From Candidatus Aerophobota bacterium (lineage in GTDB: Bacteria > Aerophobota > Aerophobia > Aerophobales > JAGGXI01): a stretch of DNA of 52,606 bases. Numbering within the stretch: position 1 is the first letter of the stretch; each line of letters begins with the position of its first letter. A program made the translations under genes and the position numbers. Below are positions 25,428 through 34,660 of the stretch, in pieces. A model generated the notes under the pieces. It made no database searches and was not told the origin of the DNA. It saw nothing but the letters and a program-made list of their open reading frames with translations. The DNA is taken from positions 1 through 52,606 of the forward strand of contig JAGGXI010000085.1 in NCBI GenBank assembly GCA_021163155.1, in the 5' to 3' direction.

Positions 25428-25455
25428 TTGCAAATTATTTTGGATGTGGTATAAT
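25428..25455 (+). promoter_or_regulatory. Promoter of the restriction-modification locus
   Basis: TTGCAA (25428-25433), 16-bp spacer and a perfect TATAAT (25450-25455). A leader of about 160 bases follows before the first methyltransferase gene at 25625. It contains a 13-codon ORF at 25492 (MTSQEKPIFFIPL) with an AAAGGA upstream, and in another frame about 35 open codons of uncertain meaning (around 25530-25636). Confidence 0.6.
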
Positions 25456-25624
25456 TATTCTAGTTTCGAAAGAAAAAAGGATTTACATAAAATGACCTCG
25501 CAAGAAAAGCCGATATTCTTTATACCACTTTAGTAAATGCTATTTTAAAAAACCTTTTATTTGAACTGCCGCAAAGATACAAAGGGATTAGATATAAATG
25601 TGGAGGAATTAATAAAATAAATTT

Positions 25625-27214
25625 ATGGCAAACGTAACAATCAACAAAAATATAGAGCAGGGGGAAATAGTAGTTGTTTTTTCTTCGTATGATCCTAAAT
25701 TTGTGACTAAAGTTAAATCTATTGAGGGTCATAGGTGGCACCCGGATAAGAAGTATTGGAGTTTTCCCTACTCAGAAGATATTATTAAAAGGATTTTATC
25801 GGTTTTTAAGGGTGAAAATATCCATGTAGATTCTACTTTACAAGTTTCTTTTAATCAAAATGCCGATAAGCGAGTACCGAATCAAGCTCAAATCACGAAG
25901 ATAGCAAAAAAAGAGAAAGAACTTTCTATTAATCTTAATCATGAAGATATGATAAAAGTGAGTGAAAATAGAGAATTTTATAAATTGCCTTCGCTTTTAC
26001 AAAGTTTGTTTGAAGACAGAGTAGAATTATTACCATCAGTTAATGAATTATTTGAGCTAGAATTAGCCTATTTGGAGTATAATTGTTTACCAAAAGAAAA
26101 TTTGTTGGATAGGTTAGCCTATTTTAAATCTGTTGATAGTAAATTTACAAAGCACTTTTTAATGTACAATCATCCTACGAAAGCACTTACAGATAACCGA
26201 TTAGCAAATACAAAAGCTTATTTTGAAAATGGATTATTTTCCACAGGGTATGCGACGCATGGACTATTTCCTTATCGTGGAAAGTTTCATCCTCAGTTAA
26301 TTAAAGCTTTGATTAATACCATTGGAATAAAAAAGGGAGAGACTATTTTAGACCCAATGTGCGGGAGTGGAACAACAAACATTGAATCCGCATTAATGGG
26401 TATAAATTCTTACGCGATTGATTTAAGCCCCTTTTGTCAGTTTATGATCAAAGTAAAGTACAATAGTTTATCTATAAACATTGAACTATTAAAAGGAATT
26501 TCCAATAAATCAGAACAGCTATTTAATTTCTTTAGCATTAACGAACCACAAAAACAGTTACAAGAAATTAAAGATATTGAAAAATTAAAAGTTTATGAAT
26601 TGGCTCTACTTGCTTTTTTAGATTCTCTTGGATATTCTAAGAGAGTGGTTAAATCCAGTCATAAACAGCTTTTTACAAAAGTTCTAAAAAGATATGAAAG
26701 AACAGTTATTGATTTTATATTAAATAGCTCTCAATATATAAGTGAATTAGGAACCGTTAACATTTTAGAAGATGCTACTGCAAAGAAGATACCGTTAGAA
26801 GATAGCTCAATTGATGGGGTAATTACATCTCCACCGTATTCATTCGCTATTGATTATGTAAAAAATGATGAAGCTCAATTAAAGTTTCTGGGGTATAATG
26901 TTGACGATATTAGGAATGAAATGGTTGGTTTAATTGGCAAAAATAAAAATGAGCGATTAGAAAATTATTTTAAAGATATGGAATCTGTATGTTCAGAAGT
27001 ATCAAGGGTGCTAAAAAAAGATAAATATTTTGTGATGATTATAGGGTCTAATACAAATCAAACTGGCGGTATCAGGTTGGAAAGTAAGATAATAGAGTCT
27101 TGCAAAAAACATAATTTAACATTGGTTAAAAGCATTTTAAAGCCCATAAAAGGTATGAGAAACACGATGAAGGATGAATATATATTATTTTTTAAGAAAC
27201 AAGGAGGGAAATAA
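25625..27214 (+). CDS. DNA methyltransferase (TSPPY type) with HARP-like N-terminal domain
   Basis: 529 residues. Residues about 10-65 (IVVVFSSYDPKFVTKVKSIE, RWHPDKKYWSFP) resemble the HARP-like DNA-binding module found in annealing helicases and some recombinases. The SAM motif DPMCGSGTTNIESA is at 243-256 and the catalytic motif TSPPYS at 401-406. This order (SAM motif first) and the Ser-Pro-Pro-Tyr form suggest N4-cytosine methylation, though N6-adenine is possible. It opens the locus that also encodes a nuclease and a second methyltransferase. The Shine-Dalgarno is poor (GGAGG about 20 bases from the ATG). Confidence 0.75.
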   Translation: MANVTINKNIEQGEIVVVFSSYDPKFVTKVKSIEGHRWHPDKKYWSFPYSEDIIKRILSVFKGENIHVDSTLQVSFNQNADKRVPNQAQITKIAKKEKELSINLNHEDMIKVSENREFYKLPSLLQSLFEDRVELLPSVNELFELELAYLEYNCLPKENLLDRLAYFKSVDSKFTKHFLMYNHPTKALTDNRLANTKAYFENGLFSTGYATHGLFPYRGKFHPQLIKALINTIGIKKGETILDPMCGSGTTNIESALMGINSYAIDLSPFCQFMIKVKYNSLSINIELLKGISNKSEQLFNFFSINEPQKQLQEIKDIEKLKVYELALLAFLDSLGYSKRVVKSSHKQLFTKVLKRYERTVIDFILNSSQYISELGTVNILEDATAKKIPLEDSSIDGVITSPPYSFAIDYVKNDEAQLKFLGYNVDDIRNEMVGLIGKNKNERLENYFKDMESVCSEVSRVLKKDKYFVMIIGSNTNQTGGIRLESKIIESCKKHNLTLVKSILKPIKGMRNTMKDEYILFFKKQGGK

Positions 27215-27517
27215 AATGCTAGATATTATGGAAAAAATACCTTCTGAAATAGAAGATCAGGAAATGGAAGTATAGTTTATAAAATCGCTAATTATCCTGC
27301 AGATTTCACCTTACAGGGTTTATACGATAAACAGGAACATGAAAATATACTACAAAAAATTGATACAAAAAGTATAGATGGATTAAATAGTATAGTTAAT
27401 AACAAAAATAATATTGCACATGGTAAAGTATCAAATGCTACTGTTGGAGATATTATGGGCTATCATCAAAATGCGTTAAAAATTTTTGAGGTGTTGGAAA
27501 AAATATTATTATCTTAA
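27215..27517 (+). pseudogene. HEPN-type nuclease remnant (MAE_28990/RiboL-PSP-HEPN-like)
   Basis: An ATG at 27215 gives 19 codons (MLDIMEKIPSEIEDQEMEV) and a stop. A second open stretch, shifted by one frame (about 27262-27517), continues with YKIANYPADFTLQGLY, then NNKNNIAHGKVSNATVGDIM and a leucine-rich end. NxxAHG plus flanking helices is the C-terminal signature of HEPN RNases in the RiboL-PSP/MAE_28990 group. Most of the central domain is missing. Such genes are common in defence islands. Placement inside this locus is as expected; activity is not. Confidence 0.6.
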
Positions 27518-27545
27518 TTATTAAAATGAAACGGAGAGGATTAAG

Positions 27546-28535
27546 TTGAGTTATCTATCATTAGACAAAAAATTCAATACTGTTATTACAAAAAACACCT
27601 TTTATTTTTACAATAAAGAATTTGAGGAAGCATACGAAGGATATGTTAATTCAATCAAAGAAACTTTACTTGTTTTAAAGAATCAAGTCCAAAATAAAGG
27701 GTTGAGAAAAGAATTATTTGAGGACTTAATTCATAAAAAAAAGAATGGATTGAGGGCTTTACTTGCATTAACAGGTTTTTCAAATGAGAGCCTAAAAAGA
27801 CTTATAACCTTTATACGAATAATTGATGATCCGGAATTAAACGTTCTTATTTATAAAGAAAAATGGATAACAGAAGCAGAAATAAATGATAAGGAGAATA
27901 TTAAGGAATGGTCAGATAAGAAAATTGGGAAGAGAATACGAGAAAGCGAGTTTTTTAGAAAAGGTTTAGTAAATATCTTTTTTGAAGGTTCTACAATTCC
28001 AATTCTTTCTAATGTTTTGCCGCTCTTTGAACTTAAAAAATTGAGTATTTCGAAGCTAAATTTTGAAATAGATGCATTAATTGATACATTGATTCGTTAT
28101 AAAGAAAAAGGTTCCTATTCAGGCAAGAAAGAGAATAATCCAGAAGTAGTTATCGAGGATATGCTTGATGAACTGGGGATTAGATTTGAGAAGGGAGATT
28201 TGGGAGAGTTGATAAACAATGCTCCAGATACAAAAAGAACAATGGATTTTATTATTCCTGATAAAAAAAGCCCAAAAATAATTATTGAGTGTTCATATTT
28301 AGTTACGACCTCCTCAGGCCAAGGAGATAAGTCAAAAACAGAGATTTCAATTGATTCCTTAATTAAAGAACATTATCCTGATGCTCATTTTTGGGGCTTC
28401 GTTGATGGAATTGGTTGGTATGTAAGAAAAAACGACCTAAAAAGAATGGTTGTTGCTTATGAGGATGTTTTTACATTCCACCAGGGGGAATTAGAGCGAT
28501 TTAAACAATTACTGAAAGAAGTTTTTGGCAGATGA
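27546..28535 (+). CDS. Type II restriction endonuclease, DpnII-like
   Basis: 329 residues from a TTG start with a strong GGAGAGGA 5 bases upstream. The C-terminal third carries a PD-(D/E)xK-type core: D234 in TMDFII, then E248-C-S250 in KIIIECSY, followed by a Ser/Gly-rich loop and KTEISIDSLIK, as in the DpnII family where a polar residue replaces the Lys. The N-terminal 200 residues are helical with no recognised domain. Its end overlaps the next methyltransferase by 4 bases, a typical restriction-modification arrangement. Family assignment is from motif pattern and context; recognition site unknown. Confidence 0.65.
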   Translation: MSYLSLDKKFNTVITKNTFYFYNKEFEEAYEGYVNSIKETLLVLKNQVQNKGLRKELFEDLIHKKKNGLRALLALTGFSNESLKRLITFIRIIDDPELNVLIYKEKWITEAEINDKENIKEWSDKKIGKRIRESEFFRKGLVNIFFEGSTIPILSNVLPLFELKKLSISKLNFEIDALIDTLIRYKEKGSYSGKKENNPEVVIEDMLDELGIRFEKGDLGELINNAPDTKRTMDFIIPDKKSPKIIIECSYLVTTSSGQGDKSKTEISIDSLIKEHYPDAHFWGFVDGIGWYVRKNDLKRMVVAYEDVFTFHQGELERFKQLLKEVFGR

Positions 28536-29452
28536 TAGGTAAATATATTAATAGTGTGATTCAGGGAGATTGTTTAAAAGTTATGCGAGATATTCCGGAT
28601 AATAGTGTAGATATAACATTCGCTGACCCTCCTTTTAATTTAAAGAAAAAATATAATGGATATAAGGATAATAAAGAATTTAGCGCATATTTGGATTGGT
28701 GTAAGCAGTGGATTTATGAAATGGTTAGAATTACAAAGCCTAACGGTTCTATATTTGTCCACAATATTCCGAAATGGCTAACATATTATGCAGGTTTTTT
28801 GAATAAAAATGCTTATTTTAAACACTGGATTGCGTGGGATGCACCAACCGCACCAATGGGGAAAAGCTTGCAACCTTCTCATTATGGCATTTTATATTAT
28901 GCGAAGGATTTAAAACAGAATAAATTTTATGAAATCCGTTATCCGCATAAGCGATGTAGAAAGTGTGGCTATCTTCTAAAAGATTATGGTGGGAAAAAAG
29001 CCGGGTTGCATCCGTTTGGACCATTAGTATCTGATGTGTGGACTGATATCCATCGAATTAAACACAATAAATATAGAAACGAACATCCGTGTCAGTTGCC
29101 GATACATTTATTAGAAAGGATAGTTCTGATGAGTACAAATGAAAATGATATTGTATTAGATCCTTTTGTTGGAACTGGAACAACTGTTATTGCTGCAAAG
29201 AGATTGGGACGAAGATTTATTGGGATTGATATTGATGAAAAGTATGCAAATATCACAAAAGATAAACTATCCAGAGAATCATCCAACTCTAAGATTGGTG
29301 ATGTTTGGGTTAGCTTTTACCTGGATGAGATAGCAACAATTAGAGATATAGACTGGGTAAAATTGGCGCAATATTTCTTGATTCCTGAGAATATTAAAGA
29401 TATTGACTTTACAAAAATAAAATTTGGTAGGCAAATAACATTATTAAAATAA
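28532..29452 (+). CDS. Type II DNA methyltransferase, DPPF type (beta order)
   Basis: 306 residues. The catalytic motif ADPPFNLKKKYNG (31-43) precedes the SAM-binding motif LDPFVGTGTTVIAA (209-222), the beta-class order. DPPF suggests N6-adenine methylation. A CRKCGYLL pair (142-145) in the target-recognition region may bind zinc. The C-terminal 60 residues after GIDIDEKYANIT are an extra tail. Translationally coupled to the nuclease gene, so it most likely protects the nuclease's site. Confidence 0.85.
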   Translation: MIGKYINSVIQGDCLKVMRDIPDNSVDITFADPPFNLKKKYNGYKDNKEFSAYLDWCKQWIYEMVRITKPNGSIFVHNIPKWLTYYAGFLNKNAYFKHWIAWDAPTAPMGKSLQPSHYGILYYAKDLKQNKFYEIRYPHKRCRKCGYLLKDYGGKKAGLHPFGPLVSDVWTDIHRIKHNKYRNEHPCQLPIHLLERIVLMSTNENDIVLDPFVGTGTTVIAAKRLGRRFIGIDIDEKYANITKDKLSRESSNSKIGDVWVSFYLDEIATIRDIDWVKLAQYFLIPENIKDIDFTKIKFGRQITLLK

Positions 29453-29510
29453 GGATGAGGAAAAAGGAAGATTGGACTCTATTATTCTTTTTTCAACCTG
29501 CATATTACCC

Positions 29511-29726
29511 TTAGATAAGTAAATTCTCGTAGAGTTCTTTCAATCTTAAAGCATCTCCCGTAAGCTTACTTTTATCAATTTTCTTATAATATTCAAAAAA
29601 ATGTATTATATGCAAACATAAATCCTGTAAACTATCCTCAGGTGTATCTCCAGTGCCGCAAATAACAAAATTTTCATTCTCAGCAAAAAATAAATCATCT
29701 TTACGATAAATCTTTACTAATCTCAC
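29511..29726 (-). CDS. Small HicB-like protein
   Basis: 71 residues from a GTG start with AGGGAG overlapping the start region. VKIYRKDDLFFAENENFVICG followed by GDTPEDSLQDLCLHIIHFF resembles the beta-alpha core of HicB-like antitoxins (usually ... GDT.eEAl.nl...), but no HicA-like partner and no DNA-binding domain are visible. It could be a solitary antitoxin or an unrelated small protein. Confidence 0.45.
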   Translation of the reverse strand: MRLVKIYRKDDLFFAENENFVICGTGDTPEDSLQDLCLHIIHFFEYYKKIDKSKLTGDALRLKELYENLLI

Positions 29727-29792
29727 TCCCTCTTTTTTTTGATTTTTAACCCTCTATCCCTATAATCCTTTAATCCTGTCTTTCATTGAGTC

Positions 29793-29868
29793 TGGAGCTG
29801 GCGAAGGGATTCGAACCCCCGACCTGATGATTACAAATCATCTGCTCTACCAATTGAGCTACGCCAGC
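29793..29868 (-). tRNA. tRNA-Thr (anticodon TGT)
   Basis: Cloverleaf on the minus strand: acceptor GCTGGCG/CGCCAGC, anticodon stem GATGA/TCATC with loop TTTGTAA, T-arm GGGGG-TTCGAAT-CCCTT. An encoded CCA (29793-29795) follows discriminator T, unlike the three plus-strand tRNAs at 13805-14025. It lies just 3' of cysS. Confidence 0.95.
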
Positions 29869-29875
29869 CTAATTT

Positions 29876-31324
29876 TTATTTTTTTACCTTCCATATAGTC
29901 TCTGTTTCTTCGTCTTCTAACTCAATTCCTAAATTATCCAGTTTTTCTCTTATTTTGTCGGCTAAAGCCCAGTTTTTCTCTTTTCTCAGCTCATTTCTTA
30001 TATTCAATAAAATTTTTATTAAATCTTCCTCTTTACCTTGCAGGTTTTCTCTTTTTTCTTCCTGGAAAAGTCCTAATATTTTCCCCATCTTCTTAATCTT
30101 TTCCTTTGTCTTTAAAAGAAGCTCATAGGAAAGATTGTCTAAGTAATCTGTCTTATTGAGAAGTAAATTTGCTCTTTTAATTCCCTCAAAGATAATAGAT
30201 AGAACAACCGGAGTATCAAAGTCATCATCCATAGCCAGGGTAAATTTTTCTTCTACCTCTTTAAGATAAAGAGAAAGTTCACTCACTTCTTTTTCTATTT
30301 TAGTTTTGTTGGGAGAAGATTTTTTATCCTTTTTCTCTATCCTTTCTATCTTTTGTAGAGTGTTATAAACCCTTTTTAAAGAAGAAGCGGCTTTTTTTAG
30401 ACTCGTCTCTTCATAGCTTAAAGGACTTCTGTAATGGGCAGAGAGTAAAAAATACCTTATTGTTTCTCCGTTATATTTTTTAAGAGCATTGGATAAAGTA
30501 AAGACATTGCCAATAGATTTTGACATTTTCTGTTTTCCCATAATAAGCAGTCCGTTATGCAACCAGTATTTGGCAAACTCTTTATGCGTAGCTCCTTCTG
30601 ATTGAGCAATTTCATTTTCATGATGGGGAAAAATAAGGTCATTTCCTCCGCCATGAATATCTATACTTTCCCCTAAGTATTTCATTGCCATAGCTGAGCA
30701 CTCTATATGCCAACCAGGCCTTCCTTCTCCCCAGGGGCTATCCCAGGAAGGCTCTTCCTTTTTTTTCTTTTTCCATAAAGCAAAATCAAGTGGGTCTTCC
30801 TTTTTCTTATTTTCTTCCACTCTTACAGCTACCGAAAGGTCTTTAATGTTTTGATGAGAGAGTTTTCCGTATGAGGAAAATTTTCTTACTTTAAAGAAAA
30901 CATCCCCGTCCTTATCATAAGCAAAGCCATTATTCTCTAATTGTTTAATTAATTTTATTATTTCCTTTATATGTTCAGTAGCACGAGGATAATAATTTGC
31001 TTTTTTCACGCCTAAAAGTTCTATTTGTTGAAAATATTCTTTTGTAAACTTTTTTGCTAAATCAAAAATGGATGTTCCTAAAACTTTAGCTCTATTAATC
31101 ATTTTGTCATCTACATCAGTAAAGTTAGTCACGTATTTTACTTTATAGCCCTTATATTCCAAATAACGATTAATTACATCAAAGATTATTACTGCTCTGG
31201 CATGTCCTAAATGCATATGGTCGTAAAGAGTTACCCCACATACATATATCTTAACGCAGTTTTTATCCAGGGGAATAAATTTTTCTTTTCTTCTTGTTAA
31301 TGTGTTATATACTTTAAGAGGCAT
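29876..31324 (-). CDS. cysS: Cysteinyl-tRNA synthetase
   Basis: 482 residues, class [21 protein letters not shown] holds the zinc Cys and the HIGH-type motif, [15 protein letters not shown] and [13 protein letters not shown] the other zinc ligands, and [10 protein letters not shown] the KMSKS loop. A C-terminal DALR domain follows. It overlaps ispF by 11 bases, extending the radA-disA-yacL-ispDF-cysS order known from Firmicutes. Confidence 0.95.
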   Translation of the reverse strand: MPLKVYNTLTRRKEKFIPLDKNCVKIYVCGVTLYDHMHLGHARAVIIFDVINRYLEYKGYKVKYVTNFTDVDDKMINRAKVLGTSIFDLAKKFTKEYFQQIELLGVKKANYYPRATEHIKEIIKLIKQLENNGFAYDKDGDVFFKVRKFSSYGKLSHQNIKDLSVAVRVEENKKKEDPLDFALWKKKKKEEPSWDSPWGEGRPGWHIECSAMAMKYLGESIDIHGGGNDLIFPHHENEIAQSEGATHKEFAKYWLHNGLLIMGKQKMSKSIGNVFTLSNALKKYNGETIRYFLLSAHYRSPLSYEETSLKKAASSLKRVYNTLQKIERIEKKDKKSSPNKTKIEKEVSELSLYLKEVEEKFTLAMDDDFDTPVVLSIIFEGIKRANLLLNKTDYLDNLSYELLLKTKEKIKKMGKILGLFQEEKRENLQGKEEDLIKILLNIRNELRKEKNWALADKIREKLDNLGIELEDEETETIWKVKK

Positions 31325-31802
31325 TTTTTTCTCCAGATACTAAACTTGCTACTGCCCAGCAGGCAATTCCTTTTTTCTCACCCAGAAAGCCGAGTCCTTC
31401 CGAGGTTGTAGCTTTAATTCCTACTTGCTCTAATTTTAGTTGTAAAGTTTGAGTAATGTTTTTTTTCATTTGATGAATATAGGGAGAAAGTTTTGGTTCC
31501 TCTGCTACAAGAGTAGCATCTATATTGTTTATTTTAAATTTATCCTCTTTGATGATTTTAAGAATTTCCTTTAATAAATTTAAACTCGAAACCCCTTTAT
31601 ATTTAATGTCGTTATTGGGGAAGAAAAAACCAATATCTCTTTTTCCTGCCGCTCCCAAAAGAGCATCTCCTATACTATGAGCAAGGACATCAGCATCAGA
31701 ATATCCGTCTAAACCCATCTTATAGGGAATGTCGACTCCTCCGATGATTAATTTTCTCCCTTTTGTTAAAGGATGCACATCATAGCCTATCCCTACACGC
31801 AT
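31314..31802 (-). CDS. ispF: 2-C-methyl-D-erythritol 2,4-cyclodiphosphate synthase
   Basis: 162 residues, full length. The zinc site GYDVHPL (D8, H10) is followed by DGYSDADVLAHSIGDALLGAAGKRDIG and FFPNNDIKYKG. The C-terminal TTSEGLGFLGEKKGIACWAVASL is the family end. It makes MEcPP in the non-mevalonate isoprenoid pathway. It starts directly after the ispD stop codon, so the two steps are coupled. Confidence 0.95.
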   Translation of the reverse strand: MRVGIGYDVHPLTKGRKLIIGGVDIPYKMGLDGYSDADVLAHSIGDALLGAAGKRDIGFFFPNNDIKYKGVSSLNLLKEILKIIKEDKFKINNIDATLVAEEPKLSPYIHQMKKNITQTLQLKLEQVGIKATTSEGLGFLGEKKGIACWAVASLVSGEKNAS

Positions 31803-32483
31803 CTATTGTATCTCTTCTAAAAGAAACTCAGCAAGTTTTAAATCTTGAGGAGTGGTAATTTTTATATTTCTTTCATCTCCAATAATTACCCTTACCCTTC
31901 CCCCCAATCTTTCTACTAATAAGGCATCATCGCTTGCTTTTTTCTTTGAACCTTCTCTTTTTACGTAAGCTTCCCAGATCATATCTCTTTTAAATCCCTG
32001 GGGAGTCTGAATAGAGTAAAGATTCTCTCTTTTTAGAGTTTTAATCACTAAATTATTTTTGTCAACTCTCTTAACCGTTTCTTTTATAGGAATACCTAAA
32101 CTTACTGCTCCCTCTTTTTCTGTCTGATGGATGACTTTTTCTATCAAATGAGAGGAAATCAAGGGACGCACTCCATCATGGATAACTACAATGTCTGTAT
32201 CTTTGTCTACTATTTTTAAACCCTGGAAGACGGAATCCTCCCTCTCTTTGCCTCCTTCTACCAATTCTTTTACTTTCTTATATTCAAAAAAAACTTTTTT
32301 TACATAATCTTTCATTCCTGGCGGAATAACTACAATAATTTCGTCTATCATCCTACATTCTTCAAATCTCTTTACTACCCACCAGATTATAGGTTTTCCT
32401 CTTAAAAGATGAAATTGTTTATATTTGTTTTTACTGAACCTTTCTCCTTTTCCAGCAGCTACAATAATAACTTCAGCTCTCAC
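31803..32483 (-). CDS. ispD: 2-C-methyl-D-erythritol 4-phosphate cytidylyltransferase
   Basis: 226 residues. VIIVAAGKGERFSKNKYKQF is the CTP-binding loop with its Lys/Arg, followed by GGKEREDSVFQGL, VVIHDGVRPLIS and IKETVKRV, then SIQTPQGF. It transfers CMP to MEP in the isoprenoid pathway. Encoded between yacL and ispF with a 13-base gap to the yacL stop. Confidence 0.95.
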   Translation of the reverse strand: MRAEVIIVAAGKGERFSKNKYKQFHLLRGKPIIWWVVKRFEECRMIDEIIVVIPPGMKDYVKKVFFEYKKVKELVEGGKEREDSVFQGLKIVDKDTDIVVIHDGVRPLISSHLIEKVIHQTEKEGAVSLGIPIKETVKRVDKNNLVIKTLKRENLYSIQTPQGFKRDMIWEAYVKREGSKKKASDDALLVERLGGRVRVIIGDERNIKITTPQDLKLAEFLLEEIQ

Positions 32484-32496
32484 TACGTTTTCTCTC

Positions 32497-33531
32497 TTAT
32501 CTCTTTTTTTTGTTCTTTTTCTTATTTGTTTCGTTTTTTACTGCCTCTGTAAATATCATTTTTCCTGTAGAAGTTTGGAGAACAGAAGTAACAGAAACCT
32601 CCATTTTTTTGCCAATATAGTTTTTCCCTCCCTCTACCACCACCATAGTTCCATCTTCAAGGTAAGCTACCCCCTGATTAGGGTTTTCTCCTTCCTTGAG
32701 AACATTAATTGTTAAATTTTCTCCTGGTAGGAGAATGGGCTTAAGGGCTGTAGCTATCTCATTGATATTTAAAACTTTCACGTCCTGAATTTTAGCTACT
32801 TTTTTTAAGTTATGGTCATTGGTAACTATCTCTCCTCCTATTGATTTAGCTAACTGGATAAGTTTTGCATCTACTTCCTGTGTTTCAGGAAAGTCCTTAT
32901 CCAGAATTTCTACAGGAATAATCCCTTGATCTTGAAGTTTTTTTACTATATCTAACCCCCTCCTACCTCGGATTCGTTTAGTAGAAGAAGAGGAATCAGC
33001 TATTTGTTGGAGTTCTGCAAGAACAAAACGAGGAATAACTAAAGTCCCTCCAATAAAACCATTTTCACAAAGATCAGCTATTCTCCCATCAATTATTACT
33101 GAAGTATCCAGGATTTTATATTTTTTTTCTTCAATATAAAATTTTTTACCGCTGATATGAGCGATGAAATCGCTTATCTCATCATCCCTTTTAAGGAAAA
33201 CTGTAAACCCTATACCGGCGAATATTATATTAATTGAAATGAGAAGAAAAGATGCGAATGGCTTTAAAAAAGGAACTAATAAAATAGGGTAAGCTATGAG
33301 ATTACCCAGAAGAGCTCCTCCTCCAAAACCTATTCCTCCAACTACAAGTTTTCTTACAGAAAGTTGATTAAGTCTTTGCTTGACAATAATTATTAAGGTA
33401 GTTATCCCTCCTCCTACTACAGCAGGCATTAAAGGACTAAAACCTAATTTCTTTGCTATATCATAGCATGCAATACCGACTAATATAATAGATGCTATTT
33501 TATATAATATGTATATTTTTTTTGTTTTCAT
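32497..33531 (-). CDS. yacL: YacL-like membrane PIN/TRAM protein
   Basis: 344 residues. Four hydrophobic segments (about 10-25, 30-48, 62-85, 90-112) anchor it. A PIN domain follows with the acidic residues ILDTSVIIDGRI, FVLAELQQIADS, GRRGLDIV and EIVTNDHNLKKVA. A TRAM domain ends it (ENLTINVLKEGENPNQGVAYLEDGTMVVVEGG). Family members in Firmicutes are membrane-linked nucleases of uncertain target, with the gene always near disA. Same here. Confidence 0.88.
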   Translation of the reverse strand: MKTKKIYILYKIASIILVGIACYDIAKKLGFSPLMPAVVGGGITTLIIIVKQRLNQLSVRKLVVGGIGFGGGALLGNLIAYPILLVPFLKPFASFLLISINIIFAGIGFTVFLKRDDEISDFIAHISGKKFYIEEKKYKILDTSVIIDGRIADLCENGFIGGTLVIPRFVLAELQQIADSSSSTKRIRGRRGLDIVKKLQDQGIIPVEILDKDFPETQEVDAKLIQLAKSIGGEIVTNDHNLKKVAKIQDVKVLNINEIATALKPILLPGENLTINVLKEGENPNQGVAYLEDGTMVVVEGGKNYIGKKMEVSVTSVLQTSTGKMIFTEAVKNETNKKKNKKKR

Positions 33532-33560
33532 AATTTTTTTAATCTCCTATTATCTATAAC

Positions 33561-34628
33561 TCAAGATTTTTCTATCAATGCTTTATTTTTTAGGCGCTGC
33601 AATTCTTTTCTAATTATATGTGCTCTTTTTTCACCCACTTCACTAATTTCCATTAACTGGTTTGTATTGGAATTTACAATATTTGGTAAATCTTCTAATG
33701 CTTTTATTACATTTTTTATTACAATATGAGGCAAACGGGGAATTTTTGAGAGAACTCGGTATCCCCGCGGAAAAACAAGTAAATCTAAACTCTCAGTTTT
33801 TGCTTCGTATCCCAAAATACGCACAATATTAATTGGCTCCAAAAGTTCATTCATCTCTATATTTTCCAATTCAAAACAGACTTTTTTATAATCTTTTCTG
33901 GAATAGTCCTGTATTATCTGCAGAACCTCATCCAAAGTATCTCCTATTATCTCTTTTAGTTGCATCTTTATTAACCTTGCTTCTTCGCCCAATTCTGTAA
34001 TATATCTATCTATTTCCCTCTTTATTCTTTTTATCATTTGGCCTCTTTGAATAATCTTTATTACATTAAATAACCTCACTTCATCCTGAAACTCTAAAAT
34101 CTCTAATTCTTTTAATATTTCATCAAAGACCACTCGATGCTTTTCTAGAGTCTGCAGAGCTTGATTAGCTCTGCTTATGAGCTCAAGTAGGGTTTTTAAC
34201 ACATATTTTGTCTCTCCCTGATAAAGGCTTATTGTCCTTCGAGCTCTAGAGATAGCAATAACAGGGCAGCCTGTTTGCTTAGCCATTCGTTCAGCTGCTC
34301 TGTGGCGAGTTCCTCTCTCGTTAGTGGAGATAAGATAATCAGGAATCAATTGAGTATTAGCGTATAGAATTGTTTTTACGTCTTTGGATATAATAATCGC
34401 TCCGTCCATTTTAGCTAATTCTGCCAAAGCAGCCGGAGTAAGAGGGCAATCTATTTTAAATCCTCCGTCTATGGTTTTAAGGACTTCCTCTGTATCTCCT
34501 ATAACAATCAAAGCACCTGTACTTGCCTGGAGGATTATTTCTAATCCTTGCTTAAGAGTAGTTCCAGGAGATACAAGATTAAGCAGGTTTGATAAATTTT
34601 TTTCTTCGTTTTCTAAATTATTAGACAT
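33561..34628 (-). CDS. disA: DNA integrity scanning diadenylate cyclase DisA
   Basis: 355 residues. The DAC domain shows DGAIII (75-80) and GTRHRAAERMAKQTG with the RHR motif at 108-110, the two catalytic signatures for making c-di-AMP. A central helical spine and a C-terminal HhH domain (VIKALEDLPNIVN, ISEVGEKRAHIIRKEL) bind branched DNA. In Bacillus DisA pauses at damage and coordinates with RadA, whose gene lies just upstream here. The presence of disA implies c-di-AMP signalling in this organism. Confidence 0.95.
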   Translation of the reverse strand: MSNNLENEEKNLSNLLNLVSPGTTLKQGLEIILQASTGALIVIGDTEEVLKTIDGGFKIDCPLTPAALAELAKMDGAIIISKDVKTILYANTQLIPDYLISTNERGTRHRAAERMAKQTGCPVIAISRARRTISLYQGETKYVLKTLLELISRANQALQTLEKHRVVFDEILKELEILEFQDEVRLFNVIKIIQRGQMIKRIKREIDRYITELGEEARLIKMQLKEIIGDTLDEVLQIIQDYSRKDYKKVCFELENIEMNELLEPINIVRILGYEAKTESLDLLVFPRGYRVLSKIPRLPHIVIKNVIKALEDLPNIVNSNTNQLMEISEVGEKRAHIIRKELQRLKNKALIEKS

Positions 34629-34660
34629 CTTTAATCCTCTGAAAATCAGTGAATAGTAAC

